Origin: Acidobacteriota bacterium
Lineage (GTDB): Bacteria; Acidobacteriota; UBA890; WLXD01
Length of the DNA stretch: 5,640 nt
Assembly: GCA_022571615.1 (NCBI GenBank)
Contig: JACZXM010000226.1
Span: 1-5,640, forward strand
Direction of reading: 5' to 3'
Both the position numbers and the translations under genes were made by a program. This document shows, in pieces, positions 1-5,640 of this stretch. Position 1 is the first letter of the stretch, and each line of letters starts with the position of its first letter. The notes under the pieces were generated by a model. It did not search any database and was not told the DNA's origin. It was given only the letters and a program-made list of their open reading frames with translations.

Positions 1-806
1 GAATGCTCGGATTCCTGCTCTTTGCCGGGGCGTTGCACATCGACCTGGACCGCCTGCGGGAGCAACGTCGCATCGTCAGCACGCTGGCGACGGTCGGCGT
101 GCTGCTCGGTACGTTGCTGACCGGTGGCGCGGTCTGGCTGTTGTTCAACGCACTCGGCCTGCAGGTGCCCTGGTTGTACTGCCTGCTGTTCGGGGCGCTG
201 ATCTCGCCCACCGACCCGATCGCCGTGCTGGGCGTCCTCAAACAGGTCGACGCGCCGCGCAGCATCGAGACCAAGATCGCCGGCGAGGCGCTGTTCAACG
301 ACGGTGTCGGTGTGGTGGTGTTCCTGGCGATGGTGGTGGCAGGCCTGCTGATAGGTAACCCGGGGCGCGCGGATGCGATGTCGCTCAAGACGCGGCAGCA
401 TCTGGACATGTTCTGGGAATTGATCGACGAGATTCTCAATGCCGCGCTGTTCGTGCTCATCGGACTGGAGATCCTGGCGCTGACGTTCCGCGCCGAGCAC
501 CTGGCGGCCGGCCTGCTCACCATCCCGCTGGTGCTTTGTGTGCGCTTCATCAGCGTCGGCCTCCCGGTGGCGGTTCTGCGACGTTTCCGGACCTTCAGCC
601 CGCATGCGGTCAAGGTGCTCACCTGGTCCGGCCTGCGCGGCGGGATCTCCGTGGCGTTAGCCCTGTCGTTGCCCGCGGGACCGGAGCGCGATCTGCTGGT
701 GACGGTGACCTACGCGGTCGTCACCTTCTCGATCCTGGTGCAGGGCGTCACCATCGGACCGCTCTTGCGGCGCCTGTATCCAGAGGCGCGGCAATCGGCC
801 GGATGA
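1..806 (+). CDS. Na+/H+ antiporter, CPA1 (NhaP-like) family; 5'-partial, internally shortened
   Basis: Inner-membrane cation/proton antiporter that would exchange Na+ (or K+) for H+ in pH and sodium homeostasis. The frame is open at the left edge; the ATG at 3 lies in a conserved transmembrane segment (MLGFLLFAGALH), so the true start is upstream. Counting from that ATG, 267 residues are visible. Family motifs present are SPTDP (68-72), the ion-binding E-x3-FND element (GEALFND, 94-100), AGLLIGN (113-119), FWELIDEILN (137-146) and GLRGG with its conserved arginine (210-214). The odd point is at residues 109-110: FND is followed after only about 12 residues by AGLLIGN, whereas family members, as I know them, carry roughly 80-100 further residues with two to three helices there. 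The reading frame continues cleanly through the junction. Family assignment is firm; whether this shortened form transports ions is doubtful. It ends 81 nt before the next gene. Confidence 0.9.
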   Translation, partial: MLGFLLFAGALHIDLDRLREQRRIVSTLATVGVLLGTLLTGGAVWLLFNALGLQVPWLYCLLFGALISPTDPIAVLGVLKQVDAPRSIETKIAGEALFNDGVGVVVFLAMVVAGLLIGNPGRADAMSLKTRQHLDMFWELIDEILNAALFVLIGLEILALTFRAEHLAAGLLTIPLVLCVRFISVGLPVAVLRRFRTFSPHAVKVLTWSGLRGGISVALALSLPAGPERDLLVTVTYAVVTFSILVQGVTIGPLLRRLYPEARQSAG

Positions 807-871
807 GGCTCGTCAGCAACCCGTCCGCGAACGTGCGGGCAAGATCGTCACGGCGGCCCGCGCACTGGCGT

Positions 872-877
872 TAGAAT
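872..877 (+). promoter_or_regulatory. Candidate -10 element (TAGAAT) before the DUF2270 gene
   Basis: TAGAAT within GCGTTAGAATCTG matches the sigma-70 -10 consensus at 4 of 6 positions and stands out as AT-rich in GC-rich surroundings. A transcript would begin about 7 nt downstream, near 884, only a few bases before the ATG at 888. No convincing -35 hexamer is seen 16-18 bp upstream (about 848-855), and no extended -10 TG is present. The call rests on the -10 match and its placement alone. Confidence 0.4.
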
Positions 878-887
878 CTGAACCCTC

Positions 888-1643
888 ATGAGCAAGCTGC
901 AGGATCAGGAAGCGAACCCTTCGTCGGAGTCCCCGGACGAGCGAAGCCAGCGGACCGCGTTCGAGAAGACGCCGCTCACGCGCCCCGAGTACCTCGGGGT
1001 CATGACGCACTTCTATCGTGCCGAGTCCCACCGCTCGACGGTCTGGCGCCAGCGTATGGACGCCACCACCAACTGGGCGGTGCTGACCTGTGCCGGGATG
1101 CTGTCGTTCGCCTTCGCCAACCCGAACAACTCGCACTTCCTGCTGCTGGTCTCCAACCTGGTGATTTTCGGCTACATGGTGATCGAGGCCCGTCGCTACC
1201 GTCGCTACGAGGTTTACCAGGCGCGGTTGCGGATGCTCGAGGAGAACTTCCTGCTGCCGATCGTGTCGCGCGACCTGATCTCGCCGAAGGATTACTGGCG
1301 CCAGGAAATCTGCGGCGATCTCGACAACCCGACCTACAAGAGCCGATTGCTGCCGAGCATCGGTCTGCGGCTGCGCCGAAACTACGCGTTCATCTACGCG
1401 ATCCTGGCGGGGGCCTGGTTACTCAAGCTGGAGATGCACCCGACGCTCGCCACATCCTTCGAGGAGGTCTGGGAGCGGATGGCGGTTGGCCGACTGCTGC
1501 CCCCGGCGGTGGTGCTCGCTGGCGGCGTGCTGTTTTATGGCTCGATGCTGGTGCTCATGTTCATGGGGCGCCGGATCCACGGCATGGGGCCCGCCGATGA
1601 GGTCGCCGGCGTCGAGCGACATCCGGAGCGCTGGAAGATCTGA
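888..1643 (+). CDS. DUF2270 family integral membrane protein
   Basis: Predicted inner-membrane protein of 251 residues, matching the DUF2270 family in remembered sequence style; no biochemical function is established that I know of. A hydrophilic N-terminus (about 1-60) is followed by two close membrane segments (about 62-79 and 83-100), then a basic stretch (EARRYRRYEVYQARLRMLEE, 100-119), a soluble region with SRDLISPKDYW (127-137), and a second pair of membrane segments (about 165-181 and 203-226). Both the N- and C-termini are charged, as expected of a four-helix protein with both ends in the cytoplasm. The ATG at 888 has no recognisable Shine-Dalgarno sequence, and a candidate -10 box lies just 10 bp upstream, so a leaderless message is possible. 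The length appears complete. It has no evident functional link to the antiporter or to yaiI. Confidence 0.8.
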   Translation: MSKLQDQEANPSSESPDERSQRTAFEKTPLTRPEYLGVMTHFYRAESHRSTVWRQRMDATTNWAVLTCAGMLSFAFANPNNSHFLLLVSNLVIFGYMVIEARRYRRYEVYQARLRMLEENFLLPIVSRDLISPKDYWRQEICGDLDNPTYKSRLLPSIGLRLRRNYAFIYAILAGAWLLKLEMHPTLATSFEEVWERMAVGRLLPPAVVLAGGVLFYGSMLVLMFMGRRIHGMGPADEVAGVERHPERWKI

Positions 1644-1671
1644 ACCGGAACCGCGCATCGAAGTGTCACTC

Positions 1672-1677
1672 GAGGAG
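1672..1677 (+). promoter_or_regulatory. Ribosome binding site of yaiI
   Basis: GAGGAG, within the purine run GAGGAGAGGAG, lies 5 nt before the ATG at 1683. It is the clearest Shine-Dalgarno sequence in the window and supports that ATG as the start. The gene is only 39 nt downstream of the DUF2270 stop, and no separate promoter is obvious in the gap, so co-transcription is likely. Confidence 0.75.
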
Positions 1678-1682
1678 AGGAG

Positions 1683-2174
1683 ATGAAGGCTACGGATGCC
1701 AGAGGTATCCGTGTCCTGGTGGACGCCGATGCCTGTCCGGTCAAGCAGGAGGTCTATCGGGTGGCGAGGCGTTATGGGCTGGAGGTGAAGCTGGTCGCCA
1801 ACTCGTGGATGCAGGTGCCGGTGGCACCCTGGTTGCAGCTCGTGGTGGTCGACAAGAGCGGCCAACTCGACGATGCCGACGACTGGATCGCGGAACGCGC
1901 CAACGATCGCGACATCGTGGTGACGGAGGACATTCCGCTGGCGGCGCGCGCGCTCGCCAAGGGCGCCCGGCCGATCAGCCCGCGTGGCAAGCTGTGGACC
2001 GAGGACTCGATCGGCTCTGCCCTCGCCAACCGCGACCTGCTGGCGGAGTTGCGCGAAGCGGGCACGATCACCGGTGGGCCACCACCGTTTGAGAAACGGG
2101 ACCGTTCCCGATTCCTGCAAAGCCTCGACCAGGCTGTTCAGGCGATAAGCCGGCGGGTCGAGCGCGTCGACTGA
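1683..2174 (+). CDS. yaiI: YaiI/YqxD family protein (UPF0178, DUF188), PIN-like fold
   Basis: A 163-residue cytoplasmic protein of the conserved YaiI/YqxD family, whose members are predicted to have a PIN-like nuclease fold but have no firmly established role. Diagnostic motifs run the full length: VDADACPV (13-20), an acidic patch DDADDWI (63-69), VVTEDIPLA (79-87), the RG-x-LWTE region (101-107) and GGPPPF (131-136), then DRSRF (140-144). The clustered acidic residues (D14, D16, D63, D64, D66, D67, D83) are consistent with a metal-binding site, which is inference. Family members usually begin a few residues before VDADACP; this one has about 12, and the strong ribosome binding site supports the chosen ATG. 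The stop is 31 bp from the stop of the convergent thrC. Family membership is very clear, function is not. Confidence 0.93.
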   Translation: MKATDARGIRVLVDADACPVKQEVYRVARRYGLEVKLVANSWMQVPVAPWLQLVVVDKSGQLDDADDWIAERANDRDIVVTEDIPLAARALAKGARPISPRGKLWTEDSIGSALANRDLLAELREAGTITGGPPPFEKRDRSRFLQSLDQAVQAISRRVERVD

Positions 2175-2186
2175 GACCGTGCAGCG

Positions 2187-2207
2187 GGCGTCTCGTTCGA
2201 AGACGTC
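2187..2207. terminator. Small hairpin between convergent yaiI and thrC
   Basis: CGTCT (2189-2193) pairs with AGACG (2201-2205) across a 7-nt loop. A G-U pair and a G-C pair can extend the stem on the + strand transcript, for about 7 bp in all. It occupies most of the 31-bp gap between the two stop codons and just reaches the end of thrC. Only a weak T-rich stretch (GGTTCTTCCT, 2211-2220) follows on the + strand and no U-tract follows on the - strand, so it is not a standard intrinsic terminator. A shared, weak or Rho-assisted stop is possible. Confidence 0.3.
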
Positions 2208-3528
2208 ATCGGTTCTTCCTGGTGCCCCTACCCAAGAGAGCAGTTCGGAAGTCCGCCAGCGTCGGAGCAATCTCCTGCCATTCAACCGGCCGCTCGAGCA
2301 ATTCCGCCAGCGCAGGAGGAACTTCAATGCTTTGCTCGACCAACGGCTCCACGATCCGCTCAAACTTGGCCGGGTGGGCAGTGGCGACCACGATCCAGTC
2401 CCGACCCGGCTGCTCATCCTCCATCCATCGCCGGAGCTGCCAGGCGGTGGCGGTGTGCGGGCAGATCGCGATGCGTAGTCGGCGCCACGCATCGACGATG
2501 GAGTCCCGAATCTGCTCATCGGAAACGGCGCGCGCGCTGAGGCGGGATTCAGGCTCGTGGGCGGCCGGGAATAGGTCGAACAGCCGCTCCACGTTGCTGG
2601 GATTGCCGACGTCCATGGCTGAAGCCAACGTGGGAATGGTCTCTCCGGGCTCCCAGACCCCGGCGTCGAAGTAGCGCGACAGGACCGGATTGGCGTTCGT
2701 GGCCAGCGCCACATGACCGATCGGCAAGCCGATGTGCCGCGCCCAGATACACGCCAGGGAGTTGCCCAGATTGCCCGCCGGGATGATGAAATGAGCATCT
2801 CTGCCCGTTTCGCGCCAATACTCCAAACTGCTGGCCGCGTAATAGACCATCTGCGGCAGCAAGCGCGCGATGCTGATGCTGTTCGCCGACGTCAAGCGCA
2901 GCTTCGAGGTGGTTTGCTCGTCCACAAACGTCTGTTTCACAATGCGCTGGCAATCGTCAAATGTGCCTGCCACCTTGAAACTGCGGATGTGCTCGGGCCA
3001 GCAACACAATTGGTGTTGCTGGCGCGCGCTGATCATTCCAGCCGGATAGAGGATGGCGACGTTCGTGGACGGGTAGTGCTCGAAAGCTCCGGCAACCGCG
3101 GCGCCGGTATCTCCGGAGGTGGCCACCAGCACGGTCAGCGGGGCATCGTCCGGCTTCTTGGAATACTCCAGGCACCCGGCGAGAAAGCGCGCGCCTACAT
3201 CCTTGAAGGCTGCGGTCGGCCCGTGAAACAGCTCCAGGATCCGGACCTGCGGGTCCGCTGTGGGCGCCAGCGGGATATGGAAACCGAACGCATGTTCACA
3301 AATGCTGCGCAGCGCGCCTTCCAGTTCGCCGCCCTCGAAGAACGGATGCAGCAGCCGTACCCCGACATCGGGCATGGTCTGACAATTCTTCAAATCTGCC
3401 GGACCTAACGTCGGGAACGACTCCGGCACGTAAAGACCACCGTCCGGCGCCAGACCATCGGCGATGGCCTCAACCAGGCCTACGGGTTCGGAGTTGCGGC
3501 GGGTGCTGTGGAAACGCAGGGCAGACAT
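2206..3528 (-). CDS. thrC: Threonine synthase
   Basis: PLP-dependent cytoplasmic enzyme that converts O-phospho-L-homoserine to L-threonine and phosphate, the last step of threonine synthesis. The 440-residue protein is of usual length for the E. coli-type enzyme. Visible motifs are the N-terminal DGGLYVP (29-35); FHGPTAAFKD (101-110), where K109 is the predicted Schiff-base lysine; ATSGDTGAAVAGAF (136-149); NSISIARLLPQ (216-226); and the glycine-rich PLP phosphate loop AGNLGN (251-256), followed by the SAMDVGNPSN region. The ATG is 3 nt after the thrB stop. The bases before it (CTTTGACCC) hold no Shine-Dalgarno sequence, so translation probably depends on ribosomes ending thrB. The start fits the family N-terminus (short lead, then the region up to LAPDGGLYVP). 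All key residues seem intact. Confidence 0.97.
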   Translation of the reverse strand: MSALRFHSTRRNSEPVGLVEAIADGLAPDGGLYVPESFPTLGPADLKNCQTMPDVGVRLLHPFFEGGELEGALRSICEHAFGFHIPLAPTADPQVRILELFHGPTAAFKDVGARFLAGCLEYSKKPDDAPLTVLVATSGDTGAAVAGAFEHYPSTNVAILYPAGMISARQQHQLCCWPEHIRSFKVAGTFDDCQRIVKQTFVDEQTTSKLRLTSANSISIARLLPQMVYYAASSLEYWRETGRDAHFIIPAGNLGNSLACIWARHIGLPIGHVALATNANPVLSRYFDAGVWEPGETIPTLASAMDVGNPSNVERLFDLFPAAHEPESRLSARAVSDEQIRDSIVDAWRRLRIAICPHTATAWQLRRWMEDEQPGRDWIVVATAHPAKFERIVEPLVEQSIEVPPALAELLERPVEWQEIAPTLADFRTALLGRGTRKNR

Positions 3529-3531
3529 GGG

Positions 3532-4485
3532 TCAAAGCACTTGAACACCGGGGCAGTTCACCGGGGAGCAGAGGAAAGTAGCGGCTATTGCATGCCGGCC
3601 AAAGGCGGCGACCATGGCAGCGGCCCCGGCATCGGCGTCAGCCTCGCCCGAGAACCACGCAAAAAGGCTGGGACCGGCGCCGGAAATGGAGCAACCGAGG
3701 GCACCGGCTTGCAGAGCCGCGTTCTTGACGTCGGCAAAGCCGGGAATCAGCGGGCTGCGACACGGTTCGATCAGCAGATCCTGCAACGACCGGGCAATCT
3801 GATCCAGGTTTCCGCTCTGGCATCCGGCAAGCAGACCCGCCAGGTTTGCCGATTGGCCAACGACGGTTTTCAACGGGAACTCCTCAGGCAGGATGGCTCT
3901 TGCTTCCTTGGTGCGGATCTGGAATTCGGGGTGAACCAGGGCGCACCAAATTGTGTCGGGCACCGGCAACCGCACGGGCAGGGTACCGGGCTGAGGGTGG
4001 CACAGCGTCAAGCCGCCCAGCAACGAAGCCGCCACGTTGTCTCCGGGAACCGCGCCGCCAGTGGTGACCGACTCCCCGGCCAGCGCGAAGGGGTACAGCT
4101 CCGGCGTGGGCAGACGTTCGGCTAGCAACTCGTTGAGCGCCGCCACAGCACCCACCGCCGACGCCGCCGACCCTCCCATTCCCGAGGCGAGCGGAATCCC
4201 CTTGTGCACGACGATCTCCAACCCGACCGCACCCAACCCCAGTTGCCTGACCATCTCCAGCACGGCTACCGATGCGGTGTTGTTCCGGGCGGATTTCGGC
4301 AGGTCGGTCACGCAGCCGCTGATTTCGACCACCCGGACCCCCGGTTCGGCGCCGCGCCGCACGATGACCCGATCCGACGCCCCAGCCACGGCATGGCCCA
4401 GGATGTCGAAACCCACTCCCACGTTGCCGACGCTGGCCGGGGCCTGGGCAACGGCTTCCGCTCGGTCGTCGCGAAGTTCGTGCAC
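3532..4485 (-). CDS. thrB: Homoserine kinase, GHMP family
   Basis: Cytoplasmic ATP-dependent kinase forming O-phospho-L-homoserine from homoserine, the step just before ThrC. The 317 residues match the family length. GHMP motifs appear in order: APASVGNVGVGFDILG (15-30, motif 1); PLASGMGGSAASAVGA (98-113, the ATP phosphate-binding loop); AGES (136-139) and GDNVAASLLGG (148-158), typical of homoserine kinases; and SISGAGPSLFAW (267-278, motif 3). The start is a GTG at 4485; no ATG or closer alternative lies between it and motif 1. The nearest purine-rich site, AGAGG, is about 13 nt upstream, longer than ideal, and the stop of the upstream protease gene is 19 nt away. Order and spacing imply a protease-thrB-thrC operon. 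Identification is secure; the exact start is slightly less so. Confidence 0.96.
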   Translation of the reverse strand: MHELRDDRAEAVAQAPASVGNVGVGFDILGHAVAGASDRVIVRRGAEPGVRVVEISGCVTDLPKSARNNTASVAVLEMVRQLGLGAVGLEIVVHKGIPLASGMGGSAASAVGAVAALNELLAERLPTPELYPFALAGESVTTGGAVPGDNVAASLLGGLTLCHPQPGTLPVRLPVPDTIWCALVHPEFQIRTKEARAILPEEFPLKTVVGQSANLAGLLAGCQSGNLDQIARSLQDLLIEPCRSPLIPGFADVKNAALQAGALGCSISGAGPSLFAWFSGEADADAGAAAMVAAFGRHAIAATFLCSPVNCPGVQVL

Positions 4486-4504
4486 GATCAGATCTAAACC
4501 TCTG

Positions 4505-5640
4505 CTAGCGCTGGCGGGAGAGCTCGATCCCGAAAAACGCGTTCGGATAATCGACCGTCAACCTGCACCGCAACGCGATATCGCTTCCGAGGGTGCCATC
4601 GGCGGTGACGAAGATGGCGCCGACGTGATCCTCGCGCCGGACCAGCGACAGCAGGAACCGATGACCGGTGATCACGAGCGCGAGCTTGTCGACGACCTCG
4701 GTCTCGACCCGCCGCGATCCGCCCAACCCACCGATCGTTTCGAGACGGCGCTGCACCGTTCCGAACTGGAGCTTGTCGAAGATGCTGCCTCCGATGGAAG
4801 TGTTGCGCGCCCCGGTGTCGAGCCCGAACAACAGGCGCTGCCCGTCGGCGGCCGTCAACCTCACGAGCGGCTCACCGAGCCAGAACAGATTACGGACGCC
4901 GTAATCCCGCGGAGTGGACAGCGCGGCGCGATACGTGCCGCCGGCGTAGTCCAGCTCGGCGGCGAGGTGGCGGATCGCGTTCCAGCCCACAATTCCGTCG
5001 ATCTTGAATCGGGTTCCGTCGGCAATCTCGAACTCCAGCGCATGGTCATCGAACAACAGCACCGTGTGGTCGCGGATGTGCACATTGCCGAGCCGCAAGT
5101 CGGGCAGGACGCCGTACTGGCCCTGCAGCTCGATACCACTACTGGTGCCCACCGCGACGCGGTTGCCGCCGGTGCGCACCCGCAACTTACCAGCCAGACC
5201 GCGGCGGATAACGGTGAAGGCGGCCCCGGTGTCGAACACGAACTGAAGCCGCTGGCCGTTGGCCTCCACCTCGATCAGGGGCACTTGGGAGGGCGCCATC
5301 GACAGGCGGTCCGAGACCGGTTGCTCGAGCTCGGAGAACCGTTCGGGCGGCAAGCTTCGCAGCACTTCGACTGCCGGGTCCGCCGTACCCCCCGAGGCAA
5401 GGCGCAGCTCCTGCAGCTGATCGTAATCCGCCGCGTTCAGCAGGAGGCTCTCGAGCAGGCGAACGGCCAGTGTTCGGATGCCGCTATTGTCGGCTCGCGT
5501 GAGAAGCTCGAGGCTCTCGCGCGCCGGTAACGGCCGGCCCTCGGCCAACTGCCGCAGCGCCACCCCGAGTGCCAGCGGCTCGGGGTCGATCCCGCGCGCC
5601 GTCAGCGGTCGAAAATCGAGGTTCTGGAGGGAGCGAGGAA
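4505..5640 (-). CDS. Tandem retropepsin-like aspartyl protease domain protein, 5'-partial
   Basis: Protein with two retropepsin-like aspartyl protease domains. Residues are counted from the GTG at 5563. The first domain has FVFDTGAAFTVI (108-119; D111, DTG codons at 5225-5233) and a later hydrophobic-glycine element DGIVGWNAI (189-197). The second has LLFGLDTGARNTSI (244-257; D249, DTG codons at 4811-4819) and DGTLGSDIAL (322-331). Retropepsins normally work as dimers with one DTG per subunit; two in one chain could form a pepsin-like intramolecular active site, which is inference. The preceding region (about 1-90) is helical-looking and unassigned. The frame stays open to the right edge (25 more residues, beginning about PRSLQNLDF), so the GTG is unlikely to be the start, and any signal peptide or lipobox would be off the window. 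It ends with TAG 19 nt before thrB. The substrate is unknown. Confidence 0.85.
   Translation of the reverse strand, partial: PRSLQNLDFRPLTARGIDPEPLALGVALRQLAEGRPLPARESLELLTRADNSGIRTLAVRLLESLLLNAADYDQLQELRLASGGTADPAVEVLRSLPPERFSELEQPVSDRLSMAPSQVPLIEVEANGQRLQFVFDTGAAFTVIRRGLAGKLRVRTGGNRVAVGTSSGIELQGQYGVLPDLRLGNVHIRDHTVLLFDDHALEFEIADGTRFKIDGIVGWNAIRHLAAELDYAGGTYRAALSTPRDYGVRNLFWLGEPLVRLTAADGQRLLFGLDTGARNTSIGGSIFDKLQFGTVQRRLETIGGLGGSRRVETEVVDKLALVITGHRFLLSLVRREDHVGAIFVTADGTLGSDIALRCRLTVDYPNAFFGIELSRQR

Noticed and set aside
3..5. ATG as the true start of the antiporter
   Set aside because: It lies within a conserved membrane segment; family proteins have additional N-terminal helices before it.
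820..839. Short inverted repeat CCGC-N6-GCGG after the antiporter stop as a terminator
   Set aside because: The stem is only 4-5 bp and no T-tract follows; such pairs are common by chance in GC-rich DNA.
1419..2798. Long - strand open frame (459 codons) opposite the DUF2270 gene and yaiI, and overlapping thrC in another frame
   Set aside because: It overlaps three conserved genes, has low-complexity R/S/P-rich composition and no family motif; a frame shadow.
2713..3408. + strand open frame of 231 codons inside thrC
   Set aside because: It is antisense to the conserved PLP-enzyme core; no motif and no ribosome binding site of note.
4037..5530. Long + strand open frame (497 codons) antisense to thrB and the protease gene
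   Set aside because: It lies opposite two clearly conserved - strand genes, its product is rich in Q, R, P, E and A with no recognisable domain, and long antisense frames are expected in GC-rich DNA with few stop codons.
5561..5563. GTG as the true start of the aspartyl protease gene
   Set aside because: The same frame stays open to the window edge with plausible protein sequence, so the gene most likely begins outside the window.

Overview
The window looks like an ordinary chromosomal stretch of a high-GC (roughly two-thirds GC by eye) proteobacterium, most likely a gammaproteobacterium. The basis is the gene families: an NhaP/CPA1-type antiporter, a DUF2270 membrane protein, a YaiI-type UPF0178 protein, and E. 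coli-type ThrB (GHMP homoserine kinase) and ThrC. Codon use is uniformly GC-rich across all genes. I see no insertion sequence, phage gene, tRNA, rRNA, CRISPR array or other sign of recent transfer. The taxonomic guess is inference from protein style only.

Layout: two gene groups converge near position 2190. On the + strand are the 3' part of a Na+/H+ antiporter (to 806), a DUF2270 membrane protein (888-1643) and yaiI (1683-2174). On the - strand, read from the right edge inward, are a tandem-domain retropepsin-like aspartyl protease (4505 to beyond 5640, 5' end off the window), thrB (3532-4485) and thrC (2206-3528). The - strand genes are tightly packed, with gaps of 19 nt and 3 nt, so they probably form one operon. 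The convergent junction is 31 bp and holds a small hairpin.

Function: ThrB phosphorylates homoserine and ThrC converts O-phosphohomoserine to threonine, so the pair gives the last two steps of threonine synthesis. thrA, which often precedes thrB, is not seen; a protein with two retropepsin-like domains, each with its own DTG motif, stands directly upstream instead. The + strand genes seem functionally unrelated to one another.

The most notable irregularity is in the antiporter. The reading frame is intact, but by comparison with remembered family members about 80-100 residues (two to three membrane segments) are missing at around nt 327-332, joining the FNDG helix directly to the later AGLLIGN segment. 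Nothing in the window looks like a wholly new biological system. The unusual points are this deletion, the double-domain protease joined to thrBC, and a possible leaderless promoter before the DUF2270 gene.
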